From Nemopilema nomurai (taxonomy: Eukaryota > Cnidaria > Scyphozoa > Rhizostomeae > Rhizostomatidae), in assembly GCA_003864495.1 (NCBI GenBank), contig ML133455.1:2294001-2358000 (forward strand): DNA of 64,000 nucleotides, read 5' to 3'. The notes under the pieces are model-generated. The model was not told where the DNA came from, did no database searches, and saw nothing but the letters and a program-made list of their open reading frames with translations. Positions 1-11,500 of this stretch are shown in pieces (positions within the stretch are counted from its first letter, which is position 1; the number at the start of each line of letters is the position of its first letter). A program made the position numbers and the translations under genes.

Positions 1-1267
1 TCTTGTAGAATTGAAGAGATGTAGAGTAAAGCCAAGATAAAATCCTTTCTCGTATTGTATCTTGGTAACCCAATGGGAGACTGGGTACAAGCACCCAAGT
101 CTAAAAGTAGCTTTTGGGGCATTTTTGAAGTGAGGTCTGCATCTCATTTTAATCAGCATGACGAACTACACCAAAAAACTAATTTTTAGATTTAAATCTT
201 GCATAGTTTAAAAGATATGGAGAGAGGCCAAAAAGGACTTGGTACAGGTACCCCAGTCTAAAAATAACTTTTGGGGGCATTTTGAATTGGGGTCTGCATC
301 TCATCTTAATCAGCATGACAAATTACGCCAGAAAACTAATTTTTAGATTTAAATCTTGCATAGTTTAAAAGATATGGAGAGAGGCCAAAAAGGTCTGGGT
401 ACAGGTACCCCAGTCTAAAAATAACTTTTGGGGGCATTTTGAAGTGGGGTCTGCATCTCATCTTAATCAGCATGACAAATTACGCCAGAAAACTAATTTT
501 CAGATTTGAATCTTGCACAGTTTAAGAGATATGGAGAGAGGCCAAAAAGGTCTGGGTACAGGTACCCCAGTCTAAAAATAACTTTTGGGGGCATTTTGAA
601 GTGGGGTCTGCATCTCATCTTAATCAGCATGACAAATTACGCCAGAAAACTAATTTTTAGATTTAAATCTTGCTTAGTTTAAAAGATATGGAGAGAAGCC
701 AAAAAGGTCTGGGTACAGGTACCCCAGTCTAAAAATAACTTTTGGGGGCATTTTTGAAGTGGGGTCTGCATCGCATTTTAATCAGCATGACAAACTACAC
801 CAGAAAACTAATTTTTAGATTTAAATCTTGCTTAGTTTAAAAGATATGGAGAGTGGCCAAAAAGGACTTGGTACAGGCACCCCAGTCTAAAAATAGCATT
901 TTGGGGCATTTTGACGTGGGGTCTGCATCTCATCTTAATCAGCGTGTCAAACTACACCAGAAAACTAATTTTTAGATTTAAATCTTGCTTAGTTTAAAAG
1001 ATATGGAGAGTGGCCAAAAAGGACTTGGTACAGGCACCCCAGTCTAAAAATAGCATTTTGAGGCATTTTGACGTGGGGTCTGCATCTCATCTTAATCAGC
1101 GTGTCAAACTACACCAGAAAACTAATTTTTAGATTTAAATCTTGCTTAGTTTAAAAGATATGGAGAGTGGCCAAAAAGGACTTGGTACAGGCACCCCAGT
1201 CTAAAAATAGCATTTTGGGGCATTTTGACGTGGGGTCTGCATCTCATCTTAATCAGCGTGTCAAACT
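1..1267. repeat. 157-bp tandem satellite array (about 8 units, open at left edge)
   Basis: The motif GTCTGCATCTCAT or a close variant starts at 135, 292, 449, 606, 764, 921, 1078 and 1235, a period of 157 bases with one 158. Each unit also holds a short inverted repeat (GGGTAC-AG-GTACCC or variants), an A/T-rich stretch and the string AAAAGATATGGAGAG. The last three units share variants (CAGGCACC, GCGTGTCAAAC) and look like the youngest copies. The leftmost sequence is a diverged unit, so the array extends beyond the window. The unit contains no open reading frame. Confidence 0.95.
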
Positions 1268-1381
1268 GTGTACTTGTACCAAATTTCATGCTTGTATCAT
1301 AAAATGCACAATTCAACTGCTTAGCGACTGAACTAGTATGGAAAAGGTAAACTTTTCAGAAGTGTCTCACAATGCCATTAC

Positions 1382-1549
1382 TTATGCGATGGAATCTTCC
1401 AGTCGGCGAGGCATCCTTCTGCTTCGGGTCCTCGTTCCCGCTGCAAGATTTAGCTGGCAGCCTTCAACAGTGCTGTCGTCGTCTGTTGCAGAGTCATCGG
1501 CCTTGGCTTCAAAAGGAGGCTCTTCCGTTTCCCGGGCGTCTTTACGTGT
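1382..1549 (-). other. Possible coding fragment on the minus strand
   Basis: This is a 56-codon open stretch with a coding-like, charged composition: an acidic segment followed by an Arg-rich C-terminus (SRRMPRRLE) and a stop. It is more GC-rich than its surroundings. An in-frame stop lies directly upstream, so it could only be a terminal exon or a relic. I do not recognise the family. The plus-strand frames over the same bases look less protein-like. Confidence 0.2.
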
Positions 1550-2759
1550 TTAATCTTCTTCATCTTCAATATCTTCTCGCCGAAGTCGTAGAAACGTGCT
1601 TCAGGTATTGAAATCGTATCATCTTGAAGAATGAAGGAAGGCTTAAAAGTGTAACACCTCTAAAATCATCTACTTTTTCTCAGCCTTTCCTGCTGTTGCA
1701 AAATGCAAACTCTTTTCCCCTTTATTTGATGACAAATTTTGCCTCGTCCACTTTTTGTTCCTGACACGAATCCTCCAGAACAAAGTAAACATCCAAAGTA
1801 TCCTAACTGGGGTGGCTGTATAACAAGTTACACAATATCACTGTTGCTAACGGTGACAGCGTTTTCAGTTTCAATTGCTGTAAAATTCCCCTCTCTGCTA
1901 TTACCTGAGAGCAATACTTCTACTTTCTCTTGAGTGACCGGCGCAGCATAACAACATCAGGATATGTATATTGTAAGACGAACGTCCCTTCACAGCTCAG
2001 TCACCGCAAGCTTAACTGTGTGCTTTTAACAGCTGTGGTAGGAATTAGAAATTCACCTTTTGGCAAAAATTTTGTTGGTACCGATCCGAATAAGCTGGGT
2101 CTGGTGCCACTTATTTTGGACCAGGTTCCACCGTCTTTGGGGCTTTCGCTACCATGTACCACCCTTTTGGTACCATGATGTCACTACTCTCTCACCCCCC
2201 TCAGACAAGCCATGGACAAAGTTCATTCAAAGTGCTAGAATTCGCTATGACAACACACCACTTGTTGCGCCTGAATCCCAGATCTTCAACGACAGCAAGG
2301 GTCGCTATGCGTGGTCAATTTCATTCTCTTGAATCTCGAACTCGCGCGTTTAAAGACCATTTCCCTATTAAATCTCGTGACAGCATATTTAGATGCAGAC
2401 GATGAACAAAATAGGAAACGGCTAAAAGGCCAACATTATCTGGGATTCTACCAACAGGGCTTGATTGTAAACTAAATCTCGAGTAAAACGCTGTAAAAAG
2501 GACATGGTAGGTCACACTTCAAATCAGTAGCTTTCTGATGGGCTTGGCGTATATAGCCGCTTGCTTTGCTTGTTGAAAAACCTGCCTTTTGTTCACTTGC
2601 ACGCTAGCATGTCAATGCTTTTCATGTAAATATACTCTGTCATTCATTAATCAAGGGATTCCTTTTACGAAGTGAGTATTTTTTCGTAATTGAAACATAC
2701 ACTTCATCAATTAAATCTTGATTTTTGTTATTTTGTACTTCTTTATCTTCATTTTACAG
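1550..2759. other. No gene recognised; upstream or intronic DNA of the large saposin gene
   Basis: Short open frames occur on both strands but none resembles a known family or has convincing splice sites. I searched for a counterpart of the paralogue's signal-peptide exon at 27922 and found none. The first exon of the gene beginning at 2760 is therefore probably further left, outside the window. In the paralogue the equivalent intron is about 5.9 kb. Confidence 0.5.
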
Positions 2760-5512
2760 TGTAAAAATGTACTGAGCCGCTCAAGGCAGATGATAAATCT
2801 GTTAAAGTCGCAAGTACCTAAAAACGAAATTTGCCAAATAACATGCAAATCGAGATCGCAGTGGATGAAAAGCAAGAAGTCCAATACAGCGTCAGGCACA
2901 TCTAAGGAAGCATGCAAAATCTGCAAATTTGTCGTTGGCTATGTGTCGCTAGCAGTTAAAATCTTCAATCAAACGCAAGGAAACATAGTCAGCCCTGTTC
3001 GTCAGTTGTGCAAGAGTGTGTCCAGAGAAAGGAAAATGAAAGAGGTAGGCTGAAATCTACTGAACATTTTAGGCCAAAAGACTCAAGTATAATGGCATAT
3101 TAAGGGTGAATTGATTGTGGCAAGGGACATTGTTTTCTGGGTTTGATCATCTTTGTAGATGTCCATGTTCCAATTGCACTTAGTAAGATACATTTTGGGC
3201 ATGGTAAATTCAATATTAATTTGGGTAAGTTCAATTTTATTACCGGTTAAGCAAGTGTATGGGGAGTTAATCAGAGTTTTGCGAATGACAGGATTACAAG
3301 TTTCATTAACAAACTATTTAGAAAAAAACTCAAAGAAATTTTGTAACACTATCTGTGACCAGCAGAATTGACTAGCAATGCAAGAACTAATTAACAGAAG
3401 GCCAAACAATACAAAACATTAGTTTACGATTTACAGACGTAAAATTGTGGTAGCCGGTGCATATCCCTTGATCAAATGCATCTCATTTTCACTCATAGCA
3501 TTTATACCATGCAAATGAATCCGAGATGGAAATACGAGCATGTCTAGCTTGAAAGTGTCTGTAAATATATTGTTAAATATTGAAATCTAACTTGGATTCT
3601 TTCAATACTCCAGTGTCAGAGAATCGTTGCTTATTTGGGAGATGTCTTTCGTATGGTTTCGCAAGGACTTAAGACGGAAGATGTCTGCGCTCGAGTCGCG
3701 TTCTGTAAGAAAGCACCAAAAGAAACAGTTGCTTATGCATCCGCTGAGCTTGCCACAAGCGAGGTATGGAATCGGTTTGAACCATATTGATTTTCATGCT
3801 ATTCCCTGCAGCTCTAAACGAGGCTCAAGTATCCCGACATGCAGTATTACTTGGCTAATGTTCCTTGTATTGATACAATTCCCATGACCGCTGTTCACAC
3901 GCAGCCATATCCATACAGTATTAATTCCCTAAGAATACTATAACAAACTTGCATTAATAGAAATATTCGAATTTCATACTTGTCACAGTATACTGCCATT
4001 GTTGAGGAACACTATGCTTTCCTTATCAGCTCTTTCAAATTTCCTCCTTTACTTTCCTCTTTAGATGGACACAAAGGCAGCCATGGAAGATCGTGCCTGC
4101 AAACTTTGTACCACAGTTAGAGACACAATGTACGACACGGAAAAGGCAGCTTCTCCATCAGTGGGAGCTGTTGAGAGCATGGTAAAAAGTTTCTGTGGTG
4201 GCAAAGGAAAATCAATGCAAAACTCAGTAAGACTTTTAAACGTGTCTTTTTAAGTGCAACCTGTCTTTTAGAGGAACTATCGAAATTCTTCTTGTGCAAA
4301 ACAAAAATGAGGCATTGTCCAACATTTAGAAAAAACAGATGTGTCTTTTAATGCAAAGAATTACTTAGATATAGAACAATGAAAATAGAATGAAAATAGA
4401 ACAAAGCTTAATCTCTTTTCAGTGCCAACATGTGGTAGACATTTCGAAGTTGATTTTTGGTTATGTGAAGATTGCTATACCAAAACTCCGCGTTTGCAAG
4501 ATGACGTGTGACCCGAAGCGCATTATGGAGAGAAGGTCTGAGAGGGCCGAAAGATCGTGCAAAACGTGCAAAAAAGTAGTGGGCTATATGTCATTGGGAA
4601 TGACGCTATTTAACGTAACAGACACGACGATCATTCCATCCATGCAGCGGATGTGCAAAACATTCTCTAAAGAGGAGAAAGCTGTTTTGCAGGTAACGAA
4701 TGACAAAATACGCTTATTTCTTTGGATATCTCTTTTCTAAAACTTTGATTTTGGAAGAGGCCAATCTTTCATCAATTACATTTAACGGGGATGTTTTGTT
4801 TCGTTGCTGCAAATGAGCTCATTTATGATTCAAAGAAAATCATGTAGTGCCAGAATCCATTTTCTTGAAATAGAAAGCATCTGTCTTCGAGTAATCTGAA
4901 TGGTTTTCAGACGTTTGCGAGAAAAATGTTTGTAGGAGGTGACTTTTTCGTACCTAACTTTTTATGAGTAGCTCGACGAAACTTTTGAAAAATTATAGGG
5001 TCTTTTGTTCAAGATTAAGACAAAAATACCTGAAACAAATGCCTCCTTGTCATTCTGTTTTGTTCCTTTCAATGCTGTGATAAGACGTTGTAGTTAGCAA
5101 CACTTATTTTATTAAAGTTTTAAAGAGGAACTGATTCACGTTTGGGAAACTGGGTCCAGCATGCTAGGACAGGGAAAGAATGAGTCAATCATCTCCACTT
5201 CGAATTCCTTTCTGTTCAACGAACAATAATTCTTTAAGTTGCGATAGAAAACTGATCAATAGTTGTTATCTTATCATATAGTGTCAGCAGATAGCGAAGA
5301 ACGTCAAAAGTATTCTCATGTTTGCACACGAAGGAGTTGATACCAGTTCAATTTGCACCGAAATGAAGTATTGCACTCAATCTCCAGAAATACTGCCACC
5401 GGAACCCATTCTTTCCAAATTACTCAGGGCAGAAAGCGGACCTAACAACTCCGAAGAAGAAGAGGAGACCTCCAAAGACCTAGCTTCGCTCATTTTGGCA
5501 CGGCTTCGATCG
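2760..5512 (+). CDS. Founder block of the saposin gene: exons A1, B1, C1, D1, E1
   Basis: Exons are A1 2760-3044 (95 codons), B1 3614-3763 (50), C1 4065-4226 (54), D1 4423-4692 (90) and E1 5282-5512 (77). A1 closes the domain opened by the missing first exon and is nearer to exon A of the paralogue (it shares FNQT and the VVGYVSLA core) than to A2-A5. Its introns also differ from the later copies: C-D is 196 bases against about 325, and D-E is 589 against about 332. This block is therefore the ancestral one, retained at the 5' end of the expansion. E1 has a Cys-closing half followed by an acidic linker (NNSEEEEE). Confidence 0.88.
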
Positions 5513-8500
5513 GTATGAAGTCAGTTCACAGAGCACCTTCAATTGACTGTAGACTACTAACTTAAGTGCAATATCATCTGACCATGAATTGTAACTGAAT
5601 GTGTTTATTGAAAACCATGCCAAGCTCTCTTCAAAAACAAGGCCGGTGAATTTCTGTCTTCAGTTTTCGGCCCATGTGACTTGGGAGCATTGATACAATG
5701 ATACAACAATTACCATTTATGTTGAGCTAGAAGCCTTGAACATGAAACTGTCAAAACATTTTAGTTCCTATAAAACTTCACAGAATGGTCAGTTTCTTTT
5801 CTCATAACACAGAGCCCTATTTCGATCCAAGCACTCTACACACCCAAAGCACAATACCTTTTGCTTTTAATCCAAGACCATCATTTTGCAGAAAATGGAC
5901 AAAGAACCAACCGACAATGCTTGTGACATCTGCAGAAAAGTAACAAAAGCTGTTTTCAATTCTGTTCAGTATGGTAACTCCACCATTAATGCCACAGAGA
6001 AAGCCATTAGAGGTTTTTGCAGCGAAAGAATGGGACGAGCAAAAGAATCAGTTAGTTTTGCTTGATTTTGTCTTTCTACCTCATCACTTTGATGTTTGCC
6101 TTTCTTCGATATTCTCGATGATTTTTTAAGGCCATGGTAAAATTTCAAAGGGCTGGGTTCATACAATCATAATGGAATGAGAGTCAGATATCTTGCCAAT
6201 TTTCCAACTAGCACCTTTCAGCGCCTTTGATAAATTTGAAGGCGAGAAATTTATATTAAAAGAGCACTAGATTACATGTGGAGACAAGAAAGATGGTTTT
6301 CAAACAAAATTCATTCTTGGAACTTTTAATCGTTTAGATTCATTCATTTGTTTATTAGTTACTAGTGTTCTTCACAACTTTCTTTAATTAATTGTCTCAT
6401 CTGATCATTGGTTGATTTTTCCTTAATTATCTTTCTGTAGTGTGAAAGTGCGCTAAGCCGTTCAAAGCAGATGGTTTCGCTCTTGAACTCCGGAGCTTCA
6501 CAGCTCGATGTATGTCAGTTGCCTTGCCAGTCCAATTTGTTCAACTTTAGAAGAAGGAAACCACAGGACTTATGCAAAACCTGCAAGATGGTTGTTGGCT
6601 TTGCTTCGCTTGGCATCAAGTTGTTCAAACAAACGAAAGACGAGTTCATCAACTCCGCTCACAAGATGTGCAAAACCTTTTTGAGCAGAGAAAGAAAGAC
6701 CCGCGAGGTAATAGACCTTTCCTTACTGTCTCTAGCAAGGAGCCATCAATCCATGGGAATGAACGGAGTTTGAGTGAATCTATGACATCACCTACAATGC
6801 CTGCCAAAACTTTGAGACATTAATGAAAATTCTTTGAATCGCTTTCATTTATCCCCCCCCCCCCCTTGGGGCTTGACAGCTATCGGTGCATCAAATAAAT
6901 GAAAAACGCAAAACAAGAGAAAATACTGAAGTGTTCAAAGGTCTTTTTCCAGGCAATGTAGGAATCTGGAATCTGCTTAATGTGCTTCAAGAGTATGTTT
7001 CCGACTTGATTATCTCTATGATATGATTTTAAATATTGAAATCTAACAAAAATTAATGGAAAAGCGATAAGTATCTTTGACATTACTTTCAATACTCCAG
7101 TGTCAGAGAATCGTTGCTTATTTGGGAGATGTCTTTCGTATGGTGTTGCAAGGTCTTAAGACGGAAGATGTCTGCGCTCGAGTCGCGTTCTGTAAGAAAG
7201 CACCAAAAGAAACAGTTGCTTATGCATCCGCTGAGCTTGCCACAAGCGAGGTATGGAATCGGTTTGAACCATATTGATTTTCATGCTATTACCTGTTGCT
7301 CTAGACGAGGCCCAAGTATCTCGACATGCAGTATTACTTGGCTAATGTTCCTTGTATTGATACAATTCCCATGACCGCTGTTCGTACGCAGCCATATCCA
7401 GACAGTATTCATTCCCTGATACTATAACAAACTTTCATTAATAGAAATATTCGAATTTCATACTTGTCAAAATATACTGCCATTGTTGAGGAACACTATG
7501 CTTTCTATATCAGCTCTTTTAAAATTCCTCTTTTATATTCCTCTTTAGATGGACACAAAAACAGCTATGGAAGATCGTGCCTGCAAACTTTGTACCACAG
7601 TTAGAGACACAATGTACGACACGGAAAAGGCAGCTTCTCCATCAGTGGGAGCTGTTGAGAGCATGGTAAAAAGTTTCTGTGGTGGCAAAGGAAAATCAAT
7701 GCAAAATTCGGTGAGATGTTTCTACGTGTGTCTTAATATATTTTCCATTGTTATAAAAGTTCATTTTGAAACAACGCTATTATCTTCAATCTTAGTAAAA
7801 TTTTCAACAACTGAAAGCAAAGCAATGACTTTTATTGCAGGTTTACCTTGGCACCTTAGAAAAGGGGAAATTTCTTCTTTTCGAAATAATCTGCTGTCAG
7901 AGTTCCGTTTGAAAAGCGACCACACCTCTTTGAATAAGTTAATTATCAACATGGCAAAGAACGTTTTTGCAGCAATGCATCTTGTACACTGTCTTCAATT
8001 CGGCTGAAAATAGAATAAAGCTTAATCTCTTTTCAGTGCCAGCATGTGACAGACATTTCGAAGTTGATTTTTGGTTATGTGAAGATTGCTATACCAAAAC
8101 TTCGCGTTTGCAAGATGACGTGTGACCCGAAGCGCATTATGGAGAGAAGGTCTGAAAGGGCCGAAAGATCGTGCAAAACGTGCAAAAAAGTAGTGGGCTA
8201 TATGTCATTGGGAATGACGATATTTAACGTAACAGACACGACGATCATTTCATCCATGCAGCGGATGTGCAAAACATTCTCTAAAGAGGAGAAAGCTGTT
8301 ATGCAGGTAACGAATGACAAAATACGCAGTTTTGTTTAAACGTTTCTGTGCCCTTTTTGAAACTGTGATAAAGGAAGACGTTGATCCATCATCAACTACA
8401 TTGAATGTGAAATGCTGGTTTCTTTACTGCAAATGAGCACGTTGATAAATTATTTCAATTATTCAGTTCTCTCCGAGTTCTGATGTAATAAAGAGCACAA

Positions 8501-11500
8501 TAATGCGTTTTAGAAAGCGTCATAGAAGCTCAAGGAATAAAATGGCCTGGACATCTGCTTCAAATTCACTTTTTGAATGGTCCTTTTCTTTGTGGCTTGA
8601 AATTTGCACTAACCAAAGTTTTTGTTCGATATCTTTAGTGTCAGCAGATAGCGAAGAATGTCAAAAGTATCTTCATGTTTGCACAAGAAGGGGTTGATAC
8701 AAGTTCAATTTGCACCGAAATGAAGTATTGCGATCAATCTCCACAAATGCTGCCATCTGAGCCTACCCTTACCAAATTACTCAAAGCAGAAAGCGGACCT
8801 AACAACTCTGAAGAAGAAGAGGAGACCCCCAAAGACCTAGCTTCGCTCATTTTGGCACGGCTTCGATCGGTATGAAATCAGATAACAGGACACCTTCAAT
8901 TGACCGTAGACTACTAACTTAAGTGCAATATCATCTGACCATGAATTGTAACTGAATGTGTTTATTGAAAACCATGCCAATGCTCTCTTCAAAAACAAGG
9001 CCGGTGAATTTCTGTCTTCAGTTTTCGGCCCATGTGACTTGGGAGCATTGATGCAATGATACAACAATTACCATTTATGTTGAGCTAGAAGCCTTGAACA
9101 TGAAACTGTCAAAACATTTTATTTCCTATAAAACTTCACAGAATGCTCAGTTTCTTTTCTCATAACACAGAGCCCTATTTCGATCCAAGCACTCTACACA
9201 ACCAAAACACAATACTTTTTGCTTTTAATCCAAGACCATCATTTTGCAGAAAATGGACAAAGAACCAACCGACAATGCTTGTGACATCTGCAGAAAAGTA
9301 ACAAAAGCTGTTTTCAATTCTGTTCAGTATGGTAACTCCACCATTAATGCCACAGAGAAAGCCATTAGAGGTTTTTGCAGCGAAAGAATGGGACGAGCAA
9401 AAGAATCAGTTAGTTTTGCTTGATTTTGTCTTTCTACCTCATCACTTTGATGTTTGCCTTTCTTCAATATTCTCGATGATTTTTAAAGGCCATGGTAAAA
9501 TTTCAAAGGGCTGGGTTCACACAATCATAATGGAATGAGAGTCAGATATCTTGCCAATTTTCCAACTAGCACCTTTCAGCGCCTTTGATAAATTTGAAGG
9601 CGAGAAATTTATATTAAAATAGCACTAGATTACATGTGGAGACAAGAAAGATGGTTTTCAAACAAAATTCATTCTTGGAACTTTTAATCGTTTAGATTCA
9701 TTCATTTGTTTATTAGTTACTAGTGTTCTTCACAACTTTCTTTAATTAATTGTCTCATCTGATCATTGGTTGATTTTTCCTTAATTATCTTTCTGTAGTG
9801 TGAAAGTGCGCTAAGCCGTTCAAAGCAGATGGTTTCGCTCTTGAACTCCGGAGCTTCACAGCTCGATGTATGTCAGTTGCCTTGCCAGTCCAATTTGTTC
9901 AACTTTAGAAGAAGGAAACCACAGGACTTATGCAAAACCTGCAAGATGGTTGTTGGCTTTGCTTCGCTTGGCATCAAGTTGTTCAAACAAACGAAAGACG
10001 AGTTCATCACTCCGCCTCACAAGATGTGCAAAACCTTTTTGAGCAGAGAAAGAAAGACCCGCGAGGTAATAGACCTTTCCTTACTGTCTCTAGCAAGGAG
10101 CCATCAATCCATGGGAATGAACGGAGTTTGAGTGAATCTATGACATCACCTACAATGCCTGCCAAAACTTTGAGACATTAATGAAAATTCTTTGAATCGC
10201 TTTCATTTATCCCCCCCCCCCTTGGGGCTTGACAGCTATCGGTGCATCAAATAAATGAAAAACGCAAAACAAGAGAAAATACTGAAGTGTTCAAAGTTTT
10301 CTAGGCAATGTAGGAATCTGGAATCTGCTTAATGTGCTTCAAGGGTATGTTTCGACTTGATTATCTCTATGATATGATTTTAAATATTGAAATCTAACAA
10401 AAATTAATGGAAAAGCGATCAGTATCTTTCACATTACTTTCAATACTCCAGTGTCAGAGAATCGTTGCTTATTTGGGAGATGTCTTTCGTATGGTGTTGC
10501 AAGGACTTAAGACGGAAGATGTCTGCGCTCGAGTCGCGTTCTGTAAGAAAGCACCAAAAGAAACAGTTGCTTATGCATCCGCTGAGCTTGCCACAAGCGA
10601 GGTATGGAATCGGTTTGAACCATATTGATTTTCATGCTATTACCTGTTGCTCTAAACGAGGCTCAAGTATCCCGACATGCAGTATTACTTGGCTAATGTT
10701 CCTTGTATTGATACAATTCCCATGACCGCTGTTCGTACGCAGCCATATCCAGACAGTATTCATTCCCTGCGTATACTATAACAAACTTTCATTAATAGAA
10801 ATATTCGAATTTCATACTTGTCAAATATACTGCCATTGTTGAGGAACACTATGCTTTCTATATCAGCTCTTTTAAAATTCCTCTTTTATATTCCTCTTTA
10901 GATGGACACAAAAACAGCTATGGAAGATCGTGCCTGCAAACTTTGTACCACAGTTAGAGACACAATGTACGACACGGAAAAGGCAGCTTCTCCATCAGTG
11001 GGAGCTGTTGAGAGCATGGTAAAAAGTTTCTGTGGTGGCAAAGGAAAATCAATGCAAAATTCGGTGAGATGTTTCTACGTGTGTCTTAATATATTTTCCA
11101 TTGTTATAAAGTTCATTTTGAAACAACACTATTATCTTCAATCTTAGTAAAATTTTCAACAACTGAAAGCAAAGCAATGACTTTTATTGCAGGTTTACCT
11201 TGGCACCTTAGAAAAGGGGAAATTTCTTCTTTTCGAAATAATCTGCTGTCAGAGTTCCGTTTGAAAAGCGACCACACCTCTTTGAATAAGTTAATTATCA
11301 ACATGGCAAAGAACGTTTTTGCAGCGATGCATCTTGTACACTGTCTTCAATTCTGCTGAAAATAAAACAAAGCTTAATCTCTTTTCAGTGCCAACATGTG
11401 ACAGACATTTCGAAGTTGATTTTTGGTTATGTGAAGATTGCTATACCAAAACTTCGCGTTTGCAAGATGACGTGTGACCCGAAGCGCATTATGGAGAGAA

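Noticed and set aside
1..1267. Regular repeats resembling a CRISPR array
   Set aside because: The whole 157-base unit is repeated, with no unique spacers, and the context is eukaryotic.
2060..2332. Overlapping open frames of 83-90 codons near 2.1 kb
   Set aside because: Two frames are open at once with repetitive GGTACC-type strings. Neither resembles a known protein or has matching splice sites.
7549..8007. 152-codon frame continuing exon C past its splice donor
   Set aside because: The extension after TCG/GTGAGA is AT-rich intron sequence; the domain needs exon D for its closing half, and other units confirm the donor.
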